A stretch of DNA of 64,000 nt from Sphagnum compactum (lineage: Eukaryota > Bryophyta > Sphagnopsida > Sphagnales), in contig OZ234494.1 in the NCBI GenBank assembly GCA_965153455.1, forward strand, positions 10,788,001 to 10,852,000, given 5' to 3'. The notes under the pieces were generated by a model. It saw nothing but the letters and a program-made list of their open reading frames with translations, ran no database searches and was not told where the DNA came from. Of this stretch, positions 26,490 through 40,760 are shown in pieces. Both the position numbers and the translations under genes were made by a program. Position 1 is the first letter of the stretch. Each line of letters starts with the position of its first letter.

Positions 26490-28949
26490 ACTCTGTTACA
26501 CTAGAGGGGGAAATCTACATGAGCTGGGTTTTCATGAAAGTATATCACTTTCCAAGGGAAACCAAGTCAATATTCCAGTCTGTTGCTAGACTAGCAGGTA
26601 TTCTCCCATGAAGGTGGTGAGATTGGCTAAGCAAAGCCTGTGCAATTGACATCTGCTGTGCTTGTATGGGATGAAAGAATGCTCCCAATCAGACTAGTTG
26701 GGAAGTTTAGAAGGTCATGAGATGTGTGTCCTAACTTTTGGACAGGACATGAAGGAGGGTTAATATTCTCCATCTGTTTTCGGGTTTTCACTGGGAAACC
26801 CCAGTTTTGTTTCTTACATGTTAACATGTCAGCATGTAGACCAAATTCAGTTTGACATTTCTCTGTTGTGCCGTCATCTATGGGATTGTAGTTTGACCCA
26901 GAAACACAGTGATGGAAGCATAGTGGCTTGAGATGTTTGGTCAAGATGGGTGAATGGGTGATTGAATGAACAAAGTCTTACTATGAAGAACAAATGGCAA
27001 CTACTTGTACTTGATGTTCCTGCGGGACGTGACACTGGGATAGTAGGTGAGTATGTATTCCAACGTTCCTCTTTTCTTACTCTGGATCCATGAGGCAACC
27101 GTCATGCCAAAGTGGGCACAAGAGGATTCAGAAAGGTATCTGATTTCCACAGGTTGGTGGTTTGTGTCTTTTTCCCCATAATGTCATGTGAACTACAATC
27201 TCAAACTTCAGCCACATTGTTCAACCCAACTCTTTGAATTATTTTATAAGGCAGATGCAGCTTTGAGTGCAGTTTATTCTTACTTTCATGGACAACGTAT
27301 TGCACACTATCTTGTCACCTGTTCTGCCATTTCAGATTGGATCAAATCTAATCCTAATTCAGATACTTTCCTCTGCCCATCTTCATCAATAAGTGGTAAA
27401 ATCTGAAGGGGATACTCTACTCTACGTAAAGGCATGATCTCTGCTTCTTACTCTAAGATTTGAACTCAGTTTCTCAAGGTTGCTCACTAGCATAGCATTA
27501 TGTGGGGCGGAAGGGGAGTGCTAAAGTGCTAAATGGATATTGTTTCCTTATATGTCTCTATGCATGTTTGTCCATCTTTCCCAAGCAATTCACAAAGGGT
27601 GGATACAACAACATTCATGAGTGTGTTTCTGAGCAACAAGGAAAATATAGCCTTGTTTGTCAATTCCAACAACCTCTGCAGGTTGTTGGTGGTCATGATA
27701 TTGTGCCTGGTAATGGGAAAAAGGTCTGTTGATATCTCTGCACACATGTTTCATCACTTTTCAGTATGGGTTGTATCTGCTGAAGGAGCCTACAAAAAGC
27801 TAATGAAAAATAGTTACTGCTCAGTGCTTTGGATGTCATAACCATGTTGGTGAGTAGAGAAAAAGAGAGAAGCAGTTATGTATAGGGATGAAGGTAGTTG
27901 AAAGGAAAGGAGGAAATTTTTAAGAAAGAAGTGAGATTGTTAGACTTGGGAAATGAACTAATTGTCTCTGGAATTGTCCACTGAGGACCATATGGTAAAT
28001 TTCATAACCTCATCAATATAGGGTACCAGTTCTCTCAAAATTTCACATCATGGGAATGAAAATTTTAATATGACATTTAATTAATAAAATAAAACTATAA
28101 AATCTTATTATATAAAAAAAAACCTGCACATCATAAAGGAAGGAGCTGAATTGGTCATATTTTTACTGGTGGGCCTGTGGAGAGAAGTTCCATGATCCAA
28201 CTTGAGATTGGACAATTGAGCTTGAAATTTGCACTTGAGGAGCCCCCACCCTTCGCACACTTCTCCCCTAAACTTTTTTGGCTCCCCTAAACTTGTTTGG
28301 GGACTAGAAACAAAACCAAGTCGATAATTGTGCACAAATTGCTCATCCCAATTTGTAAGCAAAAGACAAAGTGGTAGCAAATTGTCAAAGACGGATTCAA
28401 ACATATATACAGACTACATCTGGCTTTGCATGACAAGTAGTGTTGCACTCCAAAGTTTGATTTTCTTCACCCACAAGAGGGGATTGATCATTGATGGGTG
28501 TGAGGATAGGCTGCTTTGCTCGGGTGCACTTTCCATTGGAAAAAGTGGGCAAGCTTTTATGGTCTCTTGAATGTTATTATTGTTGGACTAAATCATTCAA
28601 AAAAGTTTGAATTTGTCAAGTTTTTATTACATAGCAAAGTTCACATTATGGACACACTCCCCAATGAGCCTAAAGTTCAAAGCAAGGTAACACAACCTAG
28701 GTGACTAGACTTAACCCACAGTCACAACAAACATTGGAAGCCTGTTTGTTTTATCAGTAGCAAAAACAGAAATTTAGTTAACCACTTATCATCTAGTGGG
28801 TTGTTAGCAGTGTTTTTTTTAATAAAAATTTTTAATAATTTTTTTAAATTTTAATTTATTATTATTTAAGTAATTTAATTTTCCAATTTTGGCACTGTGG
28901 CCACAAAAGAAAACCCACTGTCAATTGTACACTGGCTTTTTGGGGGCCA
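26490..28949. other. 3' flank and spacer, no gene seen
   Basis: The first several hundred bases probably include the 3'-UTR of the membrane protein gene. Up to about 27840 the composition is moderate, with short unconserved open frames. From 28000 it becomes AT-rich. I find no recognisable protein family on either strand. Confidence 0.5.
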
Positions 28950-29150
28950 AAAAAAACCCATAAAAATCCACATATTCTGAGGGACAAAATTCACATGTTG
29001 TCATATTTAGAAAATCAGTTCCTATTGCTCACCAGAACTAGGCAGGATTCTTAAAAAATATATACTTCACTGTCTGACCTTTAGCCAAATTTGGCTCATT
29101 CCTCTTGTGGATGATCGCCAGTCCACCTACTTGACAAAATTGGACCCAAA
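28950..29150 (+). repeat. Dispersed repeat family, copy 3
   Basis: The core at 29083-29122 (AAATTTGGCTCATTCCTCTT, then GTGGATGATCGCCAG) matches copies 1 and 2. It is preceded by 'ggcaggattcttaaaaa' and 'tctgacctttagcc', which closely match 'gcaggattcttttttaaaaa' and 'cagacctgtagcc' in copy 2. A long A-run follows at 29150-29163, reminiscent of a SINE tail, although the other copies lack a comparable run. Confidence 0.7.
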
Positions 29151-30860
29151 AAAAAAAAAAAAACCTGGTTGTCAGTAGCTAAGTAGTAAAAACAGAAATT
29201 GAGTTAACCACCATGGTCTGGTAGGTAATTGAAACCCAATGAATTTTTTTTCCCATCCACCAATTATCCATCCATCCATCCATCATGGTGTGACTGTGGT
29301 TGTCAGTTTACATTATCCCAAACTTGGGTGAACTTAAGAAACCTACAACATGCATGATTTCTCTACACTGTTTTTTTTCAATAAATGGAAAGAGAAATGA
29401 ATATATGAACACTTCATACTTTTATTGGGCAATTTCGAAGAAAGGGAAACAAGACACACCACTCCTTCTAGAAAGGTTTAGAGACAACAAAGACATGAGA
29501 ATAACAATTGTCTCTCATATTTGAAAGTACTTCAAATCGTGACATGTCTTCAACTCAATGTAATTTAGTGAAAGCCTTTAAGATCCTCCTTCCATACCAT
29601 TCGTAAGTCCACTCAACACCAAAACCTAACCGACCAAATCATTTGAAATAAAATCATGTTCAAACTTTTGAAACTTTAAACATATCCAAAAGAGAGTGTG
29701 ATCTTTGAAAACTAAAAAAAAATTCTTTCGAATCATCTAAAGGAAAATGAATGTTGAATGAAACAACGTGAAGGAATGACATACATGTATTAATGGAACT
29801 TGAAACGGATTGAGTAGCATGACCAAGTAAAATAGTTTGAGTATAGTTTGGTGTCTAATGATGTTAAACACTAGGATAACAACAATCATGGACAAACCTT
29901 CTTTTTTAATTTGGAGGTTAAATTTTATTGATATTTGAAATTATATTGTATGTTTTCAATGTTTAAAAAGTTATTAATTTAGTAAGTTGACAATTTTTTT
30001 AAACCTATAAGTTTTCTTTTGTGATTATCCTGGTTAGTGTATTAATTTCATATTCAACTTCATTTTGTGATGTGAGCCTCCATTTTGTGGGCTATGCTGT
30101 ATATGCTTTTTCCATGTCCAAAATAGATTATGGATAATATAGGATTTTGTTATGTTTTCTATTGATATTTAACCAAATTAATGCCTTTACTTTAAGGTTT
30201 TCTAATGGATTTGATTTTCAGGTATTGTGTAATTTTCAAATGGTTTTTTAAAATAATTTGTTTGAGTATGTGTTTCCATGTGAAGACAAACTAAAATAGA
30301 TAGGCTGCACCAAAGGCCCATAAATGTTTAACCCAAAGCTCAAACGCATTGCACACCAAAACACAACCATATGGAGGTAATTGAAAACTCATTGTGAGGA
30401 CCCAATTGAAAATGTCAAAGCTTCCCCCCTCCCCTTCCCTAAGGAGATCTCCTTGGTTGAATTATTTGCCAGATTTTCTATGGAATAAAAGGGTTTCAAA
30501 GTTCCTTTTAAAAATCTAAAATCAATAACAAATTAGGTACCACAATTTAAACCAATTTCCAAAGTTTTGTAGCCAATCCCATCCAAAAGGAGCCCAATTA
30601 ACTAAGAAATATATCAAACTACCAGACACAATCCATGAAAGATATTACTATTATTCAAAAGAGAAACTTGTTTGTGGGTAGCTGAACGTGTTTTACTACG
30701 TGAATCACACACACCAAAAAAGAAAGCCAAAAAAGAGAGAAGAAAAAAAAGGAAATTATAATTAATGAAAAAATGAAAAAGAAATTTATATTATTTCTTG
30801 GGGTTTTTTTGTAAAGAAAAAGGTCTACCAACACTAAAAACAAGCTTGACAATTTGAAAT
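29151..30860. other. AT-rich spacer, no gene seen
   Basis: Contains a CCAT-rich run (about 29265-29285) and long AT-rich stretches without coding potential. It ends at the promoter region of the next gene, where GC rises from about 30870. Confidence 0.55.
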
Positions 30861-30875
30861 AATAAATGGGTTTCT

Positions 30876-30947
30876 GCCACGTGGAGGATACAGGCCAATA
30901 ACTAATCAGCCAAGTGGAACAGAGGGAGGACATATGAGACACGTGGC
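30876..30947 (+). promoter_or_regulatory. Paired G-box/ABRE-type elements
   Basis: GCCACGTGG (core CACGTG 30878-30883) and ACACGTGGC (core 30940-30945) lie 62 bp apart, about 360-425 bp upstream of the SPPPP membrane protein ATG. The ACACGTGGC form is a strong ABA-response (ABRE) match bound by bZIP factors; G-boxes also bind bHLH/PIF factors. A CCAAT-type motif (GCCAATAACTAATCAGCCAA) lies between them. Function in this gene is inferred. Confidence 0.65.
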
Positions 30948-31302
30948 AGAACTCCATTCGTTTAGCTTAGAGGGCGGGAATAGGAAGAAGTCTGCCGGGT
31001 GCATGCGTTTGTGTGCCCCGCGAGGACTCTGTCGCGCGCAGAGATCCGGCGTCGCGGGTGGTGCAGATTCCCAAAATTGCTTCTCATCTCGGCGATTTGT
31101 GAAGACAATCTGCCTCTCTCGTTTCCGCGTCTGTTCAGATCTGAAGGGAAAGAAAGAAAGAAATCATCCGATCTACTTCTTTGTAGTAGTGGTTTCCATT
31201 TTGTGCTCAGTAGTAGAGTAGCTTGGCAGAAGCTCGAGGACGTGAAGAAGACTCGAGAAGAAGATACAGTGTTTGCTGGGTTTGCAATTCGCGTAATACC
31301 CA

Positions 31303-33778
31303 ATGCAGGGAGTAAGAATAATCTGCTTTTTGTTGTTGTGCTCAATTTGGATACTTCTTCCTAGTGTCACGGAGCAGCGGAGCCTGGAAGAAGCACATAA
31401 TGATGATGATGATGATCTCAGGAAGGAAAGTGATCTTCTAGTGCAGAAGCTCCACGGCATTTCAAGATGGAATGGGGTTGATACTAGGGAGGAGGAGGAT
31501 TCTGGAGGTGCACAGCATGTTGACATGATCTGGGACTTACCGGCTGTCATTGCCAGCTCTCTCTCTCTTTCATCATCCCATCTTGCAGATCCTGCGCCTG
31601 AAGAAGACGAACCTCCTCCGCCTCCGGATGATGAACCGCCCCCTCCTCCTCCTCCTCCGCCACTTTCTCCTTCTCCTCCCCCTCCGTCTCCATCACCACC
31701 TCCACCAACGCCCTCTCCACCACCCCCTTCTCCTCCTCCTCCTACCCCATCACCACCTCCACCTTCTCCACCACCGTCGTTCCCATCACCACCTCCACCA
31801 ACGCCCTCTCCACCACCCCCTTCTCCTCCTCCTCCTACCCCATCACCACCTCCACCAACGCCCTCTCCACCACCCCCTTCTCCTCCTCCTCCTACCCCAT
31901 CACCACCTCCACCAACGCCCTCTCCACCACCCCCTTCTCCTCCTCCTCCTTCCCCATCACCACCTCCACCTTCTCCACCACCGCCATTTCCATCACCACC
32001 TCCACCACCCCCTTCTCCTCCCCCTCCTTCCCCATCGCCACCTCCACCATCCTTTTCTCCTCCCCCTCCATCTCCCGATCCGCCTCCACCATCCCCTTCT
32101 CCTCCGCCCCCGTCTCCTTCTCCTCCGCCTCCATTTCCCTCTCCCCCACCACCATCCCCGTTTCCTCCGCCTCCACCATCCCCTTCTCCCCCGCCTCCAT
32201 CAGCGTCTCCCCCTCCGCCTTCTCCACCTCCACCATCTCCTCCTCCTCCTCCTCCTCCCCCTTCGCCTCCTCCCCCTCCTCCCCCACCTCTCATTACACT
32301 GAGCAACCTGGTAGTGTCTCAGGGAGCGCTACTGTTGCCCCCTTTTGATGCGCATGTCTTCTCTTACCGCACATCAGTTGCAGAATACGTTTCTGCAATC
32401 CGCATCACTGCATATCTGCCTGCCGATTCCAAGGTATGTCATGTAGGAGTAGTGTATACAAAGCAGATTTGCTCATCATCATCGGCATTGCAAGATTTTG
32501 TTATCTTAGGTTTGAAACCAACTGTGTTGTGAAGCACACAAGACTTCCATGTGTTTCCATGCATCTGTTGAAGCACAGAGAGATTGCCTGTTTGCCATGT
32601 GTGTCTATGACATTGAATCCAAAGCTTTTTTTAACACATTTGTAGTTCATGGATTCTTTGTTTCCATGCATCATCTGTTGAAGCACAAAGATTTTTTTTC
32701 CGTGTCTGTCTATGACATAGAATTCAGAGCTTTTGGCACATTTGTAGTTGACAGATTCTTTCTTTCCATGCATCTGTTGATGCACATTATTGTGTTCCAT
32801 GTTTGCCTATGACATAGGATTCAGAGCTTTTTACATAATTTGTAGTTCACAAATTCATTGTTTCCATGTTTGTCCATGATACAGAATTCAGAGTTTTTGA
32901 CGCATTTGTAGTTCATGAATTTGTTGTTTCCATGTGTCTTTTTCCAGGACAGAGAATTTTGAACTCTGAAAATTTTGTAGCTTTGACACATTTGTAGTGT
33001 AGTTTTCCAAGAGTGATGATTGTCATCGAGTTAGTTTGGACAGTGCGAGATAAGTGGCAATTGCTTTGCATTCCTTGTAATTTGAACTGTGCACATCGGG
33101 TGGGCATGGTGCAGGACTATGAAATCAAGGTCAACACAATGTCAATGAGAAGTGGAGAAGAAAGCCCACCATTGCAGATTGGAGGCAATGAAGAAACAGT
33201 AGAGTTTGCAATTTATGTGTCAGCAGCTGAGCACAGACCTGTGGTCTACTCCCTCTCTGTCTATCGTGGTGAGATGTTCCATCCTTTTACTACCACTCTT
33301 TGTTTTATTGTTGAAAATTTCATGCACCCTTATTTATGGGGTCTCTAAGATGCACCATCATAAAGCTCTAACAGTGGTAGAAGGATTAGCATTAGCTGCT
33401 TAACGCATTCTGTGCAAAGCATGCCAGCAATGGAGAATGTTTTTATAGCAGATATGCGGGTGGAGAGAGGGACGTGTCAGATGTACTAAAGCAGCTCATG
33501 AGCACATTGCTGGGTGTTTGATGGTTTTTGCAGAGAAGAAGATGAGTTTCTGGTGGAAGGTTCTCAAATGGATTCTCATTGTGCTCTTAGCTATTCTGGT
33601 GATTGGGGGAATCCTGTATTGTTGCTTTGCCTTTTTCCGAGGTACACGAGCTCTTGGGGAGTCAGGAAGAACTCTTGGGTGGTGGCCATTTGGCTATTTC
33701 ACTCGACAACAGCAAGCTGGCGTAGAACCAGATCCTTCCCCTCTTTTGGCTGAAACATCTGAATCTTCTCAGCCTTGA
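31303..33778 (+). CDS. Membrane-anchored SPPPP (extensin-like) protein with cadherin-like beta-sandwich domain
   Basis: Exons 31303-32433, 33115-33268 and 33534-33778 keep phase and give 509 aa. Order of parts: a signal peptide (residues 1-24, IICFLLLCSIWILLPSV); an acidic spacer with a DDDDD run; a long Ser/Pro stalk (about 99-329) of SPPPP and TPSPPPP units, the substrate type for prolyl hydroxylation and arabinosylation; a fold matching the 'cadherin-like beta-sandwich' family (about 332-427, 'LSNLVVSQGALLLPPFDAHV' through 'EFAIYVSAAEHRPVVYSLSV'), split across exons 1 and 2; one membrane helix (about 441-463); and a short tail with TLGWWPFGYF. No Tyr cross-linking motif of classic extensins is seen in the stalk. 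No kinase domain follows. Likely a cell-surface protein linking wall and plasma membrane; the role is inference. The first 25 codons and all splice sites are clear. Confidence 0.85.
31690..32010 (+). repeat. 57-bp coding minisatellite in the Ser/Pro stalk
   Basis: CCATCACCACCTCCACC restarts at 31690, 31747, then 31783, 31840, 31897 and 31954, giving 57-bp steps apart from one 36-bp partial unit. Each full unit encodes 19 residues (PSPPPPTPSPPPPSPPPPT). Copies at 31783, 31840 and 31897 are nearly identical at the nucleotide level, including silent positions, which points to recent expansion. Stalk length is therefore likely variable between individuals. Later units (to 32290) are more diverged. 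Confidence 0.9.
32535..32990 (+). repeat. Tandem repeats (~70-106 bp) in intron 1 of the SPPPP gene
   Basis: The block TCTATGACAT-GAATTCAGAGCTTTT, then 'cacatttgtagttca' and 'tttccatgcatctgttgaagca', recurs with anchors near 32603, 32709, 32806 and 32873; a partial copy ends near 32990. Successive steps are about 106, 97 and 67 bp, so later copies are deleted internally. The array is confined to the 681-bp intron (32434-33114). Confidence 0.8.
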
Positions 33779-34780
33779 AAATCCTTCATACTTCACTCAA
33801 TATCTGCTGCACTTCCATCTCCAGTGATAAAAGAAGAGTTTGAACTTGGAATGCCATTTCAGACAAAGTCAGGCCTTAATGACAAGCTCCAGGAAGCTTA
33901 CAAAAATGCTGCAGGTCTAATGCTCTCCATAGCTAAACATCATCACGAGTAATGCTTGGGTTGTAGATGATATTTGCCCCTTCATCTAAACTGAAGACAG
34001 TTTTTCTATGAATGTGAATTTCAGCCTGTTCTCCTTGGCAAATACGTTGGTCGACTGCCAAGGTTCATAGTGACCTGAGAACTTTGTAATCAAAAAGTAG
34101 CAAACACCACACACAACACGCACAGATTATGTAGCTTTATCTGTTTTCATTGGAGACATTCTTGAAACAATTGTACAAGATTCAACTTTCAGTTCTCATT
34201 CAAAACATAGTTGGACTAGACTGGTGTTTTGTCTTGGTTGTCCTCAAATCTTCAGAACTCTTAAAAGAAAACTGAGTTGTATCTCTGGCATTGGGGATGG
34301 AATAGTTGGGACTTAGTTAGATTTGGTAGCACAGAAATACACATCATGATGTCCAATAAGACTGGCTAATGCTCACTTGATCCAGTATGCCAACTAGCAA
34401 TCAAATAGCAAAAACACAGATGGAGCTTGTGAGAAAGAGTAAGCTTAATTAACTCACCTACTACTTCTGCAATGACTGAACTAGCCAGTACTCATACTTA
34501 ACCAAGAAGATTGCAATAAGAAACACACAGAAGCTGTTTTTGCTTGTGCATAGTCTACACTGTGTACATGCCGCAGAAATAATCACTAGAAAGATTCAGG
34601 TAATGAGGATCACATAATCCAGTGTATTGTGTTCTTTTACCAGCACCTAAGAAGCAATCAGGAACCTTTTTAACCACTTCAATTTTACTCCTCCATTGCG
34701 TGTCTGTTGCAGTTTGTCTGACTTCTAAAATAAAGGATTATTTCAATTTGTGAAGGAGTGTCTTACACATTACCAGAAGT
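33779..34780. other. Convergent 3' regions of the SPPPP gene and RPN11
   Basis: About 1 kb between two stop codons on opposite strands. It should hold both 3'-UTRs, but no polyadenylation site can be placed with confidence. No further gene is seen. Confidence 0.6.
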
Positions 34781-37813
<3,033 letters not shown>

Positions 37814-38100
37814 TGATCGATTGTTCTCTTCTGAGCTTCAAGAAATCGGGCTCGCGAGATCCACAAACACTCGAATGAATTGCTCTCGCCAAAATCTACG
37901 AAACACTCTCGAATTGCTCACAAGGAAATGTGAAAGCGAATCCGAGAGAGAAATCGCGGGCAACGGAAAACCCTAACGAAGAAGAAAGACCTAAAATTGC
38001 ACCAGCAAGAGCATTCTAGAAAAGGTCGAATTTGTGGCCTTTTAGAGCGTTGTGACGTAATAAAAGGCCACATGACATGGTCATAATCACACACCTCGTG
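37814..38100 (-). promoter_or_regulatory. 5' flank of RPN11
   Basis: The 5'-UTR and core promoter should lie here. The sequence has moderate GC, and an AACCCTAAC (telo-box-like) motif lies at about 37970. Beyond 38100 the sequence becomes strongly AT-rich. No TATA box was confidently identified. Confidence 0.4.
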
Positions 38101-40249
38101 CAAAAAAACTGCGAATTCGTGGTCTAATTTGTGATGGATTGATTTTGTGAAAATTAAGTAACAATCGAATGAAAATGTTGAATGACATTGAAGTTGAATT
38201 TAATTCAATTCAATTCTAATTCAATAGTTGGATTAAGATTCCATCAAAGAAAAATGTGATGCAAATTGATGAAGTAGGTATTGACAATTGTCTCTATGAA
38301 AATAATAATAATAATTTAAGTTTGAAAATACACCTTTCCATGTCTCTTCATTTGGGATGGGTTCAACAAATTCCAATTTGAAACTCTCCAAGTGATGATT
38401 TGCGACTTATGAAACATAAAATTGTTCTTTTTAAATCAACTTTGATGAATCATCATCATTGAAATATAAGTAAAAGTGTAATGGTCTTGAACTTAATGGC
38501 AAAGTTTTCTTATGTTCCAACTAGTTGGACATGTATCAACTTTTGAACATACCAACTAGTTGGAACTTAAGAGTACCTTGATATTAACTCGTGTCCAAGT
38601 GTCATCATCTTCTAGTCCCCAATAAGGTGGATCGCTTTCATTCTAATTCATGTTGGGGAAAGTATGTGTAATACTTTTGGAATAATCAATTCCAAAACCA
38701 ACTCATCTAGAAAGGAGTGGATGAAACAAGATTAAGATTGGATTGTGAACAAAATACATTATAAGACTAGCAACTTCGTCTTCCTCTCAAGAAAGTTTAA
38801 TTTTGTGAACTTGCACCCACCTTTTCACAAAAATGAAAAATGCACATTTAAAAATGAATTCACAGCCAATCCACAATAGTAAACTACGAAATCATAATGT
38901 ATCACACATACAGAACATGGTCCTATAAATAAATTATAAGCCACAATATTGTAACCCAACATGCATGCATGCACACACTCTCACATACGTACATACATAA
39001 ATACACAAATATTGACAGCAATGCAATTATCATAAATAATTCGAATCAAAAATTGCAATTGAAAATAAACTAAATTTTAATCTTCTTGTCATGGTCATTT
39101 ATTGGCATGTAAAATTTAGACTTTTCACCATGTAACCACTTCTTATCAACGGTTAGAATACTTAAACCATTGTTAACCAAAGATTTTTTTTTCAATAGCC
39201 ATTGAAGCTTGCAATAAATCTTGTTTTATGATTTTGTTTAATGCTAAATCATCCAGTTTTTAAAGGATGTTCCATCGAACAAAAGTAGCTAGATCAAATG
39301 AATATAAAATATGGTGTGCACAATATAGGGGTACATAGAAAAAAAATTGTTTTGTTTTGTGGCCCCCTATTGGTGAATCCCCAAAAATGTCACTATAAAA
39401 CATGTTAATTAACTATTCATTCAAGGTTCAACACATGTTCAACATTGTAACAAATTAAAAGGGGATTAGTGCCAATGTTGTGTGCTACCATGTCAACGCT
39501 TACAATTATCATTGTCCACACATACATAAAACAAATGACGCAAAACACCTTAAAGGGTGCATCACATCCAAACATTTTAAGGTGAGGGACTAATAAGTCA
39601 AATGCATTTGTGAAGCCCATTGTTAGTTATTCAATTGTAATCCCCCAAATCCTTAACCAACTATGAATTATCATGAATAAAAACTTAGGATATTCCCCAA
39701 TGTCTAACTATAAATTTTTTTTGTTTATTTTGTGCATTAAGGGCAAAACCATTTTCTAGTCGACATTTCTGCCAATGGTGACATAAGACATCCCATATAC
39801 CATCCTCCAGAACACCAATCACAAATAAATATTATGGTTGCCCCTTAAGATTACCTACATAACATACTCCATTAGGCTAGCTAAAACAACAACAAAAAAT
39901 GAATCAATTTGGCCATCCACATTAGGAAGATGACATGGTGTGCAATTATGCACATGGTCTATCCCTATCTAACCATTTTAGCCTTCCAACAACAACACTC
40001 TGGAAGGTAGCACCTTTCGCGCGTCCAAAATAACACATCCTATAGTCACATCCAACATAGTTGGAAATGTTTGTTATAAGAACACATAATCTTTCAACTC
40101 AAATTTATGAACTTGAAGTCAATAACCACTTCTTCGCATGATGGCATAATGTAACATATCTTGGTGTTGAACAATGTTTAATTTTCTATAGCCATTGACA
40201 TTACTTGTTGGAACCAAATTATTCATTCTTCACATGTTTAAAGCCACAC
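38101..40249. other. AT-rich spacer, no gene seen
   Basis: AT-rich sequence with short open frames only. The part from about 39400 may be further decayed transposon sequence 3' of the gypsy integrase remnant, but no motif can be read with confidence. Confidence 0.45.
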
Positions 40250-40760
40250 CTTTGGATCATCCAAATTGATTATTTCCATTGCATTCATCCATTTTGAAGC
40301 CCATACATATGCAAACCTCACTTCACCATCTACACCATATATTTAACTAACCCATTTTCCTTAGGACAATCTTGTGAAATCATCCGATGATCAACCAATG
40401 CTTTCTAACAAAACTCTCGGAATCCCCAACGGAATTCCACATTTCGATTGATGAGTATTTTGGTTGGGGTGCCAAACATGCTAAACACCCTATTTATAAA
40501 TGCATAAGTAGTTTTTTCACTATTATAACCCAACAACGGCACCAACTTTAGCCATTTTGAAAAGTGTTCGATCATAATCAAAACATATCAATTTGTAACA
40601 CTATCAAACTCAATGGGCCATCAAAATCCAAATTCCACTAATAACCAAACCCCGTGATGGGCAATAGCGATATATGAAGTGTATGTGCATTGAAGGATGC
40701 CTACATGTAGTTATACACCACACACCAAAAAATGAACTCTTGAACCTACAATTACATCCT
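40250..40760 (-). mobile_element. Decayed Ty3/gypsy retrotransposon, integrase core
   Basis: Reading the minus strand with one frameshift near 40575 gives 'WNLDFDGPLSLIVLQIDMF' and then 'IEHFSKWLKLVPLLGYNSEK', 'TYAFINRVFSMFGTPTKIL', 'VEFRWGFREFC' and 'KALVDHRMISQDCPKENGL'. This matches the integrase core of plant gypsy elements ('IEHFSKW...', 'RFGTP', 'TDRG-EF', 'DHR-TS-DHPQADGL'). The second catalytic Asp position reads Asn (INRN), and the third, in the GLxE motif, is Lys. In-frame stops are present. Upstream traces of the HHCC region are weak. LTRs were not found. It is an old, dead copy. Confidence 0.8.

Noticed and set aside
31173-32306. Long minus-strand open frame encoding a Gly/Glu-rich protein of 377 aa
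   Set aside because: It is the antisense of the CCX/TCX-rich Ser/Pro stalk; proline codons read as glycine on the other strand. The plus frame has signal peptide, domain and splice continuity.
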